This document shows positions 1-10,965 of a stretch of 64,000 nucleotides of DNA, one piece after another (position 1 is the stretch's first letter; every line of letters begins with the position of its first letter). A model generated the notes under the pieces. That model ran no database searches, was not told where the DNA came from, and worked only from the letters and a program-made list of their open reading frames with translations. This DNA comes from Bubalus kerabau (taxonomy: Eukaryota > Chordata > Mammalia > Artiodactyla > Bovidae): assembly GCF_029407905.1 (NCBI RefSeq), contig NC_073624.1, positions 111,600,001 through 111,664,000 of the forward strand, in the 5' to 3' direction. The position numbers were made by a program, and so were the translations under genes.

Positions 1-280
1 CATATAAAAGTAAAGGCATTTACATGGGAGATTTCAGCAATACCTGCAGACATTTTTGGTCATCACGACTGGGAAAGGGGTGCAAGTAATGAATGAGAGC
101 AGAAATGCCACCAGGAACCCTACCGTGTCCATGACAGCTCCCCACAACAGAACTACCTGGCCTAAAACGTCAACAGTGTCAAGGCTGGGAAACCTTGCCC
201 TCCAATCTACCTCCCTTCAAATCACAAACAAATAAATGCCCTCCCCCAGAGCAAGAATAAGTCTCCTTCAGTCCACAATA

Positions 281-754
281 CCCAAATACTTTATTTTATT
301 TTTTAACTTTACAATATTGTATTGGTTTTGCCATATATCAAAATGAATCCGCCACAGGTATACATGTGTTTCCCATCCTGAACCCTCCTCCGTCCTCCCT
401 CCCCATACCTTCCCTCTGGGTCGTCCCAGTGCACCAGCCCCAAGCATCCAGTATCGTGCATCGAAGCTGGACTGGCGACTCGTTTCATATATGATATTAT
501 ACATGTTTCAATGACATTCTCCCAAATCTTCCCACCCTCTCCCTCTCCTGTGGGAATGCAAACTAGTACAGCCACTATGGAGAACAGTGTGGAGATTCCT
601 TAAAAAACTGGAAATAGAACTGCCTTATGATCCAGCAATCCCACTGCTGGGCATACACACTGAGGAAACCAGAATTGAAAGAGACACGTGTACCCCAATG
701 TTCATCGCAGCACTGTTTATAATAGCCAGGACATGGAAGCAACCCAAATACTTT
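281..754 (-). mobile_element. Short 5'-inverted L1 insertion
   Basis: Bases about 293-548 are the reverse complement of a ruminant L1 3' UTR, the same sequence as at 24543-24800. Bases about 549-750 are the end of L1 ORF2 in plus orientation (peptide DPAIPLLGIHTEETR). The two halves therefore face each other. A 12-bp direct repeat CCCAAATACTTT flanks the whole (281-292 and 743-754). This is the signature of a single truncated insertion with twin-primed inversion. Confidence 0.8.
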
Positions 755-1304
755 TACAATTACTTAGGACATCTCATTTCTACCCTAATATTGGAAGAAA
801 AGAATCTCATAACTTATCTGCCAATATCATGATTCACCTGAAAACTACCCAGATGGGGGGGGGGGGACTAAAAAAGAGCAAATAAGGGAAATGAATGAGA
901 ATGTACAAAGACCTTTAAAGGGCCAGGAGTGCCTGAGGGAGTGTAAGGACATCTAGGGTGAAAAAGAGTTGTATTCATGGCCAAGAGCATTGGGGAATGA
1001 AGCTTGGAGGGATGCTGTGATCAGATTCCAAAGTGTCTTATACATCACAGGAATCCAGATTCTGCTCTCTAAATAACAGTAGTTTTTAAAGAAGAGGTTT
1101 GTAAGTGGGGGTAGAGTAATAAGTCGTTTCTTAGGAAGAAAATCTTAGTGTCATCTTAGGTGGCATGTGTGAGTCAGAAGGCGAGGGGACTGCTCCAACG
1201 GCACAAGAGTTGGAGAGAGTGGCCAGGTGACGCCAGCATGGGCGGAAAATGAAGGCCAGAGACAGTAAAAGCACACTAGTAGAGATTCGTTGACCTCTTC
1301 CTTT

Positions 1305-2112
1305 AAAATAAGATCCCATTTCCAGTTTATTTCTGTGTATGATGTTAGGGAGTGTTCTATTTTCATTCTTTTACATATAGTTTTCCAGTTTTCCCAGCAC
1401 CACTTTTTGAAGAGGCTGTCTTTTTTCCATTGTATATTCTTGCCCTCTTTGTCATAGATTAAGTGACCACATGTGCGTGGGTTTATCTCTGGGATTTCTG
1501 TCCAATTCCATGGATCTAGACAGTGTCATACACAGTGAGGGAAGTCAGAAAGAGAAAAAAATATCATATGTTAATGCATATATGTAGAATCTAGAAAAAT
1601 GGTATAGATGATCTCATTTGCAAAGCAGAAACAGAGACATACACGTAGAGAACAAACATATGGATATCAAGAGGGAAAGGGGTGGGGTGAGAAGAACAGG
1701 GAGTTTGGAACTGATACATATAGCTTTTTGATGTTTGCTGTCGTTGAGTTGCTAAGTCACGTCCAACCAACTCTTTTGCAACTCCATGGACTGCAGCCAG
1801 CCAGGCTCCTCTGTCCATGGGATTTCCCAGGCAAGAATACTGGAATGGGTTGCCATTTCCTTCTCCTCACCTAGGGATCGAACCCATGTCTAAGGCATTT
1901 ACCACTGAGCGACCTGGGAAATGCTACATGATTGATACTATACATAAAATAAACAACTGATGGGAACATACAGTGTAGCCTGGTGAGCTAAATGGGAGGG
2001 AAATCCAAAAGGGAGGGGATATTTGTATATATATGGCTGATTCATTTTGTATGCAGTAGAAGCTAACACAACATTGTAAAGCAACTATAATGCAATAAAA
2101 ATGTTTAAAAAT
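1305..2112 (+). mobile_element. Older L1 3' end, inverted and split by a SINE
   Basis: Bases about 1305-1517 are L1 ORF2 in minus orientation, matching the region also seen at 25820-26010. From about 1518 to 1725 and again from 1926 to 2112 there is L1 3'-end sequence in plus orientation ending in an A-rich tail. A Bov-tA SINE interrupts the plus segment. Boundaries are approximate because the copy is diverged. Confidence 0.6.
1735..1925 (-). mobile_element. Bov-tA SINE
   Basis: The reverse complement carries the tRNA-derived head with its B-box-like core, followed by the Bov-A body (ggagaaggaaatggcaaccc-like) and its tail. It is inserted in an L1 3' end. Confidence 0.85.
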
Positions 2113-2321
2113 AATAAAATGAGTATCTTTTAGTACTGTAAAATATAAAGAATAAAAACAATTTAAGTGAGTAAACACACATCTATTTACAGTGTGCACT
2201 AAAAGTACAATAACATGTCAATGAATTAAGAGAATTAAGGCTATGCAATGAGAATGTATGCTATTTAAATTAATTTCTGTATGATTTCCAAAGAACATGT
2301 ATAGAAAGTTAATAATATTAC

Positions 2322-2466
2322 CTGTTTCAGGACTTCTTTATAGGTAATAGTGGCTTTAGTGTTTGTAACAGGACTGTCATAAATGATAGCAATCTTATCT
2401 CCTTTACCATTTTCAATATGACGATCGATGGCATTGTAACAAATGTTAAGCATCCCTTCCACAAAC
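2322..2466 (-). CDS. ACSS3: ACSS3 exon 2
   Basis: This 145-bp internal exon encodes residues 103 (last base of Trp) to 151. Peptides such as FVEGMLNICYNAIDRH and DKIAIIYDSP are clearly ACSS3. The segment carries the end of the ACAS N-terminal domain and the first strands of the AMP-binding (ANL adenylating) domain. On the minus strand the acceptor is a pyrimidine-rich run ending TTTTTCAG, with AG at 2468-2467. The donor is CAG|GTAATA, with GT at 2321-2320. The exon starts in phase 2, completing the split Trp codon of exon 1, and ends in phase 0 after Gln. There is no frameshift or stop. The exact splice-phase match to an exon 35 kb away, and conservation against surrounding decayed DNA, show that it is real. 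Continuation requires exon 3, which is to the left of the window. Confidence 0.95.
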
Positions 2467-2696
2467 CTGAAAAATAATTGGAAAGTAAAAGTGAATGACT
2501 CTTTTCGAAACATAAACGTTGCTTAACTAGGTTTCTGTAGTTCTAGTTTGGCGAGCTGCCCTTTAAACAGTGTTTTCCCAGGCGTGTTATACCAAGTATT
2601 GATGGCTGTAAACTGTTTAAGATGCTACAGAAGTGACATTCTGATTTTAATAAATATGTGCTTATTCTCATGTGCACTAGAAGAAAACATACCTCG

Positions 2697-2917
2697 CACT
2701 TCAAGGGGGGCTTCCCTTGTGGCTCAGACGGTTAAGAATCCGCCTGCAACGTGGGAGACCTGGGTTCAGTCCCTAGGTTGGGAAGATGCCCTGGAGAAGG
2801 AACAGCTACCCACTCCAGTGTCCTGGCCTAGAGAATCCCATGTACTATACAGTCCATGGGGTCACAAAGAGTTGGACACGACTGAGTGACTTTCACTTCA
2901 CTCACTTCACTTCAAGG
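2697..2917 (+). mobile_element. Bov-tA SINE with target-site duplication
   Basis: The tRNA-like head starts GGGGCTTCCCTTGTGGCTCA and is followed by the Bov-A body ending in GAGTTGGACACGACTGAGTG. A perfect 10-bp duplication CACTTCAAGG is at 2697-2706 and 2908-2917. It sits 231 bp on the intron side of the exon 2 acceptor. Confidence 0.9.
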
Positions 2918-5165
2918 TGACAATTTTGTGGATTTTATTGTTTAGGATGAAACTAGAGTATACAGCACCAAAATAATCTACTTTACATGAAATGAATTGT
3001 AACCAACTGTCGCACAGATGCACTAAGCTGAGAGGGCAAATAGTAGATGCATGACTGAAGTCTGGGTCTCTGCTATAAAAAGACAGACTTACTGCAAAGA
3101 AATCAATTCTTCTTTGAAATATTCATATTCCTTGAAAGATATATATTTGTTTCAATTAAATGTAATACCCCCAATTTCACAAAGTATAGGTAAGTTCTTT
3201 TCAGAATTTTGAGACGCTTCATAATTTGAATAAGCAATCAACATGCACATATGGTTAATAAATTTTTTAAACTTCTCAATTCACTACCTTATCTCTTAAT
3301 TGCTGAGTGCATCCCTTGGAAAATACAGATATAATGTAGATAGAGATAATTTTTAAGAAAATATAACTCATTTCCCTGAGAATTGGATTTTCCACTTTTT
3401 TAGGAAGAGAATGTTAGATAAAAAATACAAGTACAGTAATGGTTCATTTGTTCCAACATCAGACTAGCAAATATTATAAAAATACAAAATAATAGGAAAA
3501 TATTGAAGCAACAAGAAAAAGCCCCCTTATAAAACTGAGTGTCACCATTAGGTACTCATTCAAATAGCCCTGTGTGAAAGGAAGCAGGTAATACACCTAT
3601 AGATACAGTGGCAGCTATAAGAAATAACAGATACAGAAGGCAGGAGGAGGAGGGATCATTTCATCAGCATCAAATGACGCTGCACACATGAGTGATGGTG
3701 AAAATGATGACCTTACAGTACAGCACAATGAGTGATTAACACAATGATTCTGCATTGCCAAGTGCAACAGATTCCACGTTTGTTCAAAAACACGGTCTCT
3801 TCTCCTCGCCTCTTCTATTAAAAATACTTTGTCTCTTCCTCTTGCCTCCATTTTCATCAGTGGAGAATACTTCCCCTGACTTTGGGGCCATCCATGTGAC
3901 TTGCTTTGGCTATCAGCAGACAAGAGGCATGCATTTACTTGAAAGCACTTGACACAGCACATATAATTAGGCTCGCTTTCCAGCACCTAGACCCTCTCCT
4001 GGAGAAGAGCCTCCAGGCATTCCTGCTGGCTCCTCTTCAGCCTAGAGCCCGGAATGAATATTTGCAGGTGGAAGCAGAGCCCAGAAAGAAGCAAGGAGCG
4101 CAACTCAGCCAAATAGATATCTGAGAGCAACATTTCCAGTCATGCCGATCCCATGACAACCTACAGATTCACTGATGAAAAAGCATCTTCTGACTCAGAT
4201 TTTTGTGGAGATATGAAGCATAATTATGGCCATAATTAACTAACACATCAAGAAAAAAGTAAAAAATGTTTACTCAGGCTTAAGTTCCAGCTCCTCATTA
4301 GGCCTCTGCTTACACTCACAAGAGAAAGAGGGACCTCCTTACCACTGAGCTAGGGTCAAAGTTCAGGCTCCCACTAGGCTTCCATTACATCATCCTGGCT
4401 CCCAGGGGGAATGGCATCCAGGCTCCCACTGGGCTTCCATTACATCATCCTGCCATCCAGGGGGAGTGGCACCTCACTAAGACTGCCCACATGGACTCCA
4501 CTAACACTGCCAGGGCCAAGAGCCTCCTTACCTCTTTATCTCAGCTGTAATGAAAGTTCCAATTCCTGATAAAACCTTCTCTGATACCATGAGGGGAGCT
4601 GGCAATGTTTAGGGCACCCTTGACACAGCCTGGAAAAGTAGAAGTCTAGATTCCTCACCATCTTTTCACTGGTGAGGATGGGATGGGGATCCCAGTTTGC
4701 CATATTGTTTGACTGAATTAGGCCGGTGACTGTACAAAGATGTCCCATCTTGGCAGGCTGCCCTTCCCCACCCTTTTCTATTTTGGGTGTAGGGGGAGGG
4801 ATCCAAAAGAAAATTTGCTGGTACTTTTCTTCTACATCCATTGGCATTTCTGAATTGTCACCTTCTCCAGCACTCAGTCTAGGACATACAAGCAAAAAAG
4901 AAAACTTGGGGAATTCAAGTGTCATGTCATTTCTCCGGTCCCAAATCTGAGCTGATCTGGTTTCTTCTCTTTTCCTTTCAGAGTCTTCTTATGTGTGTTT
5001 TATACATAATGTCCTATGTTTTTAGCTATATTTAACGGAATGAATAGGAAAAAGTACATTTTGTCCACCTTGTCATGAAAGTCTCTAAGTAATATTTATT
5101 AATAGCTTACTCTAGACCAATATTTCATGTGTATAAAGTCATCTAATCAAAAAACAACCCTAGGG
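2918..5165. other. Intronic DNA without recognised genes
   Basis: This is AT-rich intron sequence. Apart from the 55-bp tandem duplication at 4364-4473, nothing recognisable is seen. Open frames near 3615-4124 and 4536-4950 overlap on both strands and resemble no family I know. Confidence 0.6.
4364..4473. repeat. Two-unit 55-bp tandem duplication
   Basis: Unit 1 is 4364-4418 and unit 2 is 4419-4473. Both open CAGGCTCCCACT and contain GGCTTCCATTACATCATCCTG, differing at only a few positions. The flanks have looser related wording, so the duplication may sit inside an old interspersed repeat that I cannot name. Confidence 0.8.
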
Positions 5166-5167
5166 CC

Positions 5168-5400
5168 CCTTGTGCACTGTTACTCAGAATGTAAATTTGT
5201 TCCGTCACTATGAAAAACAGTATGGATGCACCTCAAAAAATTAAAAACAGAACTACCATAAAATCTAGCAATTCCATTTCTGGGTTTTTACCAGAAGAAA
5301 ACAAAAGCATTAATTCAAAAAGATATATACACCCTTATGTTCACTTCATCATTATTTACAATAGCCAAGATATAGAAGGCACCCAAAATTCACCTATACT
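5168..5400 (+). mobile_element. Ancient L1 ORF2 3' fragment
   Basis: Translation and wording match the end of L1 ORF2 (an 'acagaactaccataaaat...agcaattcc' block, then the 'aatagccaagatat' block), with many substitutions. There is no tail, so it is a fossil. Confidence 0.65.
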
Positions 5401-6236
5401 CAAAGAACTTTGTTTTGTGTTTTTTTTTCCCAATTATTTTCAAATTTTGGGTGGCTTAAAATGTAAATTATTTGCACACTAGCATTTTCTTTTTTAAGGA
5501 TGCCCTTAGAGAAATTTAAATAATTTTAAGGCACCCTTTGGGACAGACAGGAAAGAAATTCAAACAGAAAGAAAGGCCTGCAAGCAATAATAAGCAAGAA
5601 CTGTTGAATGGAGTGACATGTTGGCGTAGCTCCAGAGGTGGTTACAGGTAATGAATATACTGCTATAAAGTGGCTAAACTTAAGGGCTGGATTATTGCGG
5701 GTAACCGGACCAAGTGACCTGCAAAAGGCCTCACAGCTCAAAGATCTGATTACTCTACTATTACAAGATTTTATTTCATTTCAAATCAAATCATTTCAGT
5801 AAAGATCAACTGGATGCCTTCTATGTGCTGTCTCTTCACTACCCCTTCTAAAAATTTATGAGAAGATTTTAAATGGTTTGTCAGCCCAGATTATTAAAAT
5901 CACTAACGCTCACTGTAGAAGTCCCAGAAAATATACTTTGGAGTATTTTATTTTTTTTACATGTAAATATTTTGCCTCTGTTTAAGAACACATTATATGT
6001 TTTTTCCAATGACCTGAAAAATTCTCAAAACATGCTTAATCAAGGCATTATATTCCATTCAATTGCTGTTCAAAAATAACTTCTGCAGCACTATTTAAGC
6101 ACAAAGTTCTCTTGCAATGTGGCAAATTGCTTTTCACAATACTGTCATTATTTTAAATGATCCCAGGATGATGTTTCTTTTACAGAAATATTGGTCACAT
6201 TGCTTTTTATTACGTATGCCAACAAGATTCCTACAA

Positions 6237-6274
<38 letters not shown>

Positions 6275-6569
6275 TCACACACCAAATGACCAAATTGCTT
6301 TCTGGACATGTTGAATCAATTTATATTACCATCAGCATTACCTGAAAGTTCATTTTATCACACTACTCTAAACACAGATTGTTCTCAATTTTCTTCAATT
6401 TTAGAAGTAAAAAACTGTTTTAGTTTTGCTTCATGTGACTACTAGTATTAAACACAATGCCTTGCCAATTTTTAAATGCTCTTTATATAGGATATTGAAT
6501 TTAAGTCTAACATTTATAAATTATTTTCTCAATTTATTCACAAATTTTAATTTATGGTATTTCCTTCTG
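5401..6569. other. Intronic DNA with one CA microsatellite
   Basis: There is no recognised gene or family. It contains a pure (CA)n tract at 6238-6272, and a BovB fragment follows it from about 6570. Confidence 0.6.
6238..6272. repeat. (CA)n microsatellite
   Basis: About 17 uninterrupted CA units, likely length-polymorphic. Confidence 0.95.
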
Positions 6570-7617
6570 AAAGAGATGGGAATACCAGACCACCTGACCT
6601 GCCTCTTGAGAAATTTGTATGCAGGTCAGGAAGCAACAGTTAGAACTGGACATGGAACAACAGACTGGTTCCAAATAGGAAAGAGTACATCAAGGCTGTA
6701 TATTGTCACCCTGTTAATTTAACTTAGATGCAGAGTACATCATGAGAAACGCTGGGCTGGAAGAAACACAAGCTGGAATCAAGATTGCCGGGAGAAATAT
6801 CAATCACCTCATATATGCAGATGACACCACCCTTATGGCAGAAAGTGAAGAGGAACTCAAAAGCCTCTTGATGAAAGTGAAAGTGGAGAGTGAAAAAGTT
6901 GGCTAAAGCTCAACATTCAGAAAATGAAGATCATGGCATCCGGTCCCATCACTTCATGGGAAATAGATGGGGAAACAGTGGAAACAGTGTCAGACTTCAT
7001 TTTTCTGGGCTCCAAAATCACTGCAGATGGTGACTGCAGCCATGAAATTAAAAGACGCTTGCTCCTTGGAAGGAAAGTTATGACCAACCTAGATAGCATA
7101 TTCAAAAGTAGAGACATTACTTTGCCAACAAAGGTTCACCTAGTCAAGGCTATGGTTTTTCCTGTGGTCATGTATGGATGTGAGAGCTGGATTGTGAAGA
7201 AAGCTGAGTGCCGAAGAATTGATGCTTTTGAACTGTGGTGTTGGAGAAGACTCTTGAGAGTCCCTTAGACTGCAAGGAGATCCAACCAGTCCATTCTGAA
7301 GGAGATCAGCCCTGGGATTTCTTTGGAAGGAATGATGCTAAAGCTGATACTCCAATACTTTGGCCACCTCATGCGAAGAGTTGACTCATTGGAAAAGACT
7401 CTGATGCTGGGAGGGATTGGGGGCAGGAGGAGAAGGGGATGACAGAGGATGAGATGGCTGGATGGCATCACTGACTCGATGGATGGCATCACTGACTCAA
7501 TGGACGTAAGTCTGAGTGAACTCCGGGAGTTGGTGATGGACAGGGAGGCCTGGCGTGCTGTGATTCACAGGGTCGCAAAGAGTCGGACACGACTGAGCGA
7601 CTGATCTGATCTGAACA
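6570..7617 (+). mobile_element. BovB (RTE) LINE, 5'-truncated
   Basis: It starts within the reverse-transcriptase domain (GIPDHLTCLLRNLYAGQEAT) and continues through a motif-C region to the C-terminal segment (KVMTNLDSIFKSRDITL) and the BovB 3' end. The frame is broken: an early stop interrupts the RT segment, and TAG follows LLRVP near 7266. A tandem near-duplicate of the 'gatggcatcactgactc' block occurs at 7461-7500. Confidence 0.9.
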
Positions 7618-7820
7618 GAAAAATATTTTAAATTCATATGTCATCAAATAAATTCACAATTTTCCATCACAATTTCCCCTATAAGATAATTCATATTACT
7701 CTCTTCTGATTTAATTTTTTATAGTGATGTCTTAAATGTATTATTATATTTATATACATATATAATCTGTGTGTAAAATCTGTTATATATTATATTTTAA
7801 TGTTTATATTATGATATATA

Positions 7821-8040
7821 AGCCTCCCAGGTGGTGCTAGTGGTAAAGAACCTGCCTATCAATGCAGGAGACATAATAGACTTGGGATCGATCCCTGGGT
7901 CAGGAAGATTCCCTGGAGGAGGGCAAGGCAACCAACTCCAGTAGTCTTGCCTGGAGAATCCCATGGACAGAGGAGACTGGCAGGCTCCAGTCCATGGAGT
8001 CACAAAGAGTCAGACACGACTTAAATGACTTGGCACGCAC
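7821..8040 (+). mobile_element. Bov-tA SINE
   Basis: The head is CCTCCCAGGTGGTGCTAGTGG, followed by the Bov-A body and CACGACTTAAATGACTTGG. The flanks share TATGATA (7810-7816 and 8041-8047), a probable target-site duplication. Confidence 0.85.
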
Positions 8041-9221
8041 TATGATACATGTGTTTGTATATGTGTATATATATATATATTTTTTTTTTGATATGGCAGT
8101 ACAGTTAAATTTGTTTATTCATCAACAAATTGCCAAGCATTGTTTTTTTTGACTAATCCTGTTTTCATTCATTTGTGATGCTCCAATATTTCCAAATGTA
8201 TTAGTATTTCATGTATCACACAGAAACACAGAAACACACATATATTTGTGTGTATGAACATATATATATATGGACATCAGCATCTGTATCAGGGATATAC
8301 AGCCCCTAGACATAACCTCTGGAATGTTCTGCCAATACAGTCTTTGAATAGCTCTCTTTTTAAACTCAGTCAGATTTAATTCTGCTGCAAAAAGGAAAAA
8401 ACTTCATATTCTTTATCCTACCCAACCCCTGCCCTGAATTCCTTCTGTAGAAAATTGGAAGCAATCTGAAATTGCCATATCTACCTGAAAAAGAGAGAAA
8501 ATATAAAACTGAAATAAAATTGAATTCAATATGGAACCCCTAGAAATGGTGCTACCACTAGATCAGAAAAGTGGAAAAATTTTTAATTTATAAAACAGAT
8601 AGGATCAATGACTGCTAAATCCAGAAATCATGAGAAACATGGCAGACCCATAGAATTTGTGACATTTTATATACTGCTAAGTTAAAACAAAAACATAAAA
8701 AAGGAGGAGCAGAAAAATGTATACAGCTCTACCACAGAATACATTCATAAGGAACCTATAAATACTAAGCAGGAAATACAAACACTTAACACAAAAACCT
8801 CTCTTTTAATAAAGCTCTGAAATAACTCCCAGATCAGAGGGAGGTAGGAATAAAGAATGGGTCATTGGTGTTTAGATGGAAAATTAATAATAATCAAACA
8901 CATTCACACATATGCATCATGCAAAAGTTTACCTTTCTAGAGTCTTTCTGAAACAAGTATAATCTCTGCATGCATAACTGTCCTGAAGATTTAAGACCTG
9001 TAAAATAGGAACAACACTCTACATAACTTCCAAGAGGCCCAGAAACTCTGTATACCACTGCCACCTGGAAATTCCCTCTTCTCCCTGAAAAATTATAGAA
9101 AGAAGGACTGTAGCAATCAAAACCTGTATCCACTGATGAGTGAATATGGATACTTACTTGGATTTTGAAATGTTCTCCACTCAGCTACCTGCTATACCTC
9201 ACACTCAGATGAGCACATTTG
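8041..9221. other. Intronic DNA, AT-rich with short simple repeats
   Basis: It holds a TA/T-rich stretch at about 8065-8090 and a CA/TA-rich stretch at about 8220-8272. No gene or repeat family is recognised in the remainder. Confidence 0.55.
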
Positions 9222-9269
9222 GGTGTATGTGCGTGTGTGCGTGTGCATGTGCGTGTGTGTGTGTGTGTA
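9222..9269. repeat. Imperfect (GT)n microsatellite
   Basis: Alternating GT with GC and CA interruptions, ending in a pure GT run. Confidence 0.9.
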
Positions 9270-9348
9270 TTATGTGTTTATGTGTGCATAAAATAGAAGA
9301 CAAGATAAAGTCGAAGTGTGGGGAGGGGGGGAGGGCATATTCTCAACA

Positions 9349-9582
9349 TAACTAACAAGTAAGTATGTGTTAGTTGCTCAGTCGTGTCCAACTCTTTGGG
9401 ACCTGATGGACTGTAACCCGCCAGGCTCTTGTCTCCATGGAATTCTCCAGGCAAGAATACTGGAGTGGGTAACCATTCCCTTCTCCAGGGGATCTTCCCA
9501 ATCCAGGGATCAAACCCAGGTCTCTTGCACTGCAAGCAGATTCTTTACCATTTGAGTTACCTAGGAAGCCCTAACTAACAAG
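9349..9582 (-). mobile_element. Bov-tA SINE with target-site duplication
   Basis: A reverse-complemented Bov-tA at 9360-9571, flanked by a perfect 11-bp direct repeat TAACTAACAAG (9349-9359 and 9572-9582). Confidence 0.92.
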
Positions 9583-9796
9583 GGGAAAGGTCCATTTGCA
9601 ACTTCAGTAATATTCAAAGTGCTCCTATGAGTCAATAAGAAAAAAAAAAATTTAAATCTATATAGACAAAGAATTTCAGCACACTATCCACAGAGGAAAA
9701 ATATAATAGCTAAAAAGCATAAAAATGGTACTCAGTCCTACAAACATCAGAAAAATGAACATTAAAACAATAATGAGAAGTCATTTTTCTACACTG

Positions 9797-10006
9797 AAAG
9801 TAAAAGTGAAGTCTCTCAGTCGCGTCCAACTCTTTGCGCGACCCCATGGACTATAGCCCACCAGGCTCCTCCATCCATGGAATTTTCCAGGCAAGAGTAC
9901 TGGAGTGGGGTGCCATTTCCTTCTCCTGGGGATCTTCCTGACCCAGGGATCTAACCCAGGTCTCCAGCATTGTGAGCAGATGCTTTATCGTCTGAGCCAA
10001 CTGGTA
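9797..10006 (-). mobile_element. Bov-tA SINE
   Basis: A reverse-complemented Bov-A body (AGTCGCGTCCAACTCTTTG) followed by the reverse of the tRNA-like head, ending near GAGCCAACTGG. Confidence 0.85.
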
Positions 10007-10375
10007 TAAAAAATGTAGTATACACACTGTTGGTGATAGTAAAGAGAAACTGGCATTCTCACATAAAGTAGGTGAGCAAGTAAATTAGTTCAGCAATTTA
10101 GGAATACGCATACACACACACACACATACAAAATGTACTTTTAACATAGCCATAGCAAGTTGTTTACATGTTCATCTCTGTGTTGCATAAAAGCACAAGG
10201 AGTCTAGAAAAATGGACAGGAAAATATTAACAGTGGTAAACTCTGCGTAAGAGAAAGTTGAGGGACAAAATGGAGAAGGGATAGTCTATATTTTTATATG
10301 ATAAATACTTCCTGTGTTATTTAATTTTCATGAGCATGTATTATATATTGAATAGATGATTTAAATATATTTCAG

Positions 10376-10965
10376 TCAGTTCAGTCGCTCAGTCTTGTCC
10401 GACTCTTTGCGACCCCATGAATCGCAGCACGCCAGGCCTCCCTGTCCATCACCAACTCCCGGAGTTCACACAGACTCACGTCCATCGAGTCAGTGATGCC
10501 ATCCAGCCATCTCATCCTCTGTCGTCCCCTTCTCCTCCTGCCCCCAATCCCTCCCAGCATCAGGGTCTTTTCCAATGAGTCAACTCTTCGCATGAGGTGG
10601 CCAAAGGACTGGAGTTTCAGCTTTAGCATCATTCCTTCCAAAGAAATCCCAGGGCTGATCTCCTTCAGAATGGACTGGTTGGATCTCCTTGCAGTCCAAG
10701 GGACTCTCAAGAGTCTTCTCCAACACCACACTTCAAAAGCATCAATTCTTCGGCGCTCAGCCTTCTTCACAGTCCAACTCTCACATCCATACATGACCAC
10801 AGGAAAAACCATAGCCTTGACTAGACAGACCTTTGTTGGCAAAGTAATGTCTCTGCTTTTGAATATGCTATCTAGGTTGGTCATAACTTTTCTTCTAAGC
10901 AGTAAGCGTCTTTTAATTTCATGGCTGCAGTCACCATCTGCAGTGATTTTGGAGCCCCCCAAAAT
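10376..10965 (-). mobile_element. BovB LINE 3' fragment
   Basis: The minus strand has an open frame of about 190 codons running from GGSKITADGDCSHEIKRR to the BovB C-terminus (SRTRLSD), with the BovB 3' end at about 10376. It is 5'-truncated to roughly the last 590 bp. It is among the best-preserved BovB C-termini here but lacks the endonuclease and RT core. Confidence 0.9.

Larger units (their letters stand above)
1..2321 (-). other. ACSS3: ACSS3 intron 2, 5' part
   Basis: This begins at the exon 2 donor (GT at 2321-2320) and runs off the window. It holds two inverted L1 remnants and one SINE, listed separately. Bases 1-280 and about 755-1300 show no recognisable gene or repeat apart from a run of 12 G at 855-866. 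Confidence 0.85.

Noticed and set aside
2707..2790. tRNA genes suggested by tRNA-like heads with B-box wording
   Set aside because: They are heads of Bov-tA SINEs; no complete cloverleaf with a free-standing tRNA context was found.
3615..3986. 123-codon minus-strand frame in intron 1 as an extra exon
   Set aside because: No known homology, overlapping frames occur on the other strand, and there are no convincing splice sites consistent with ACSS3 phase. Exon 1 joins exon 2 perfectly without it.
7461..7500. Repeated block resembling a CRISPR-like or regulatory array
   Set aside because: It is a small internal duplication in a BovB 3' region. The genome is eukaryotic and no spacer structure exists.
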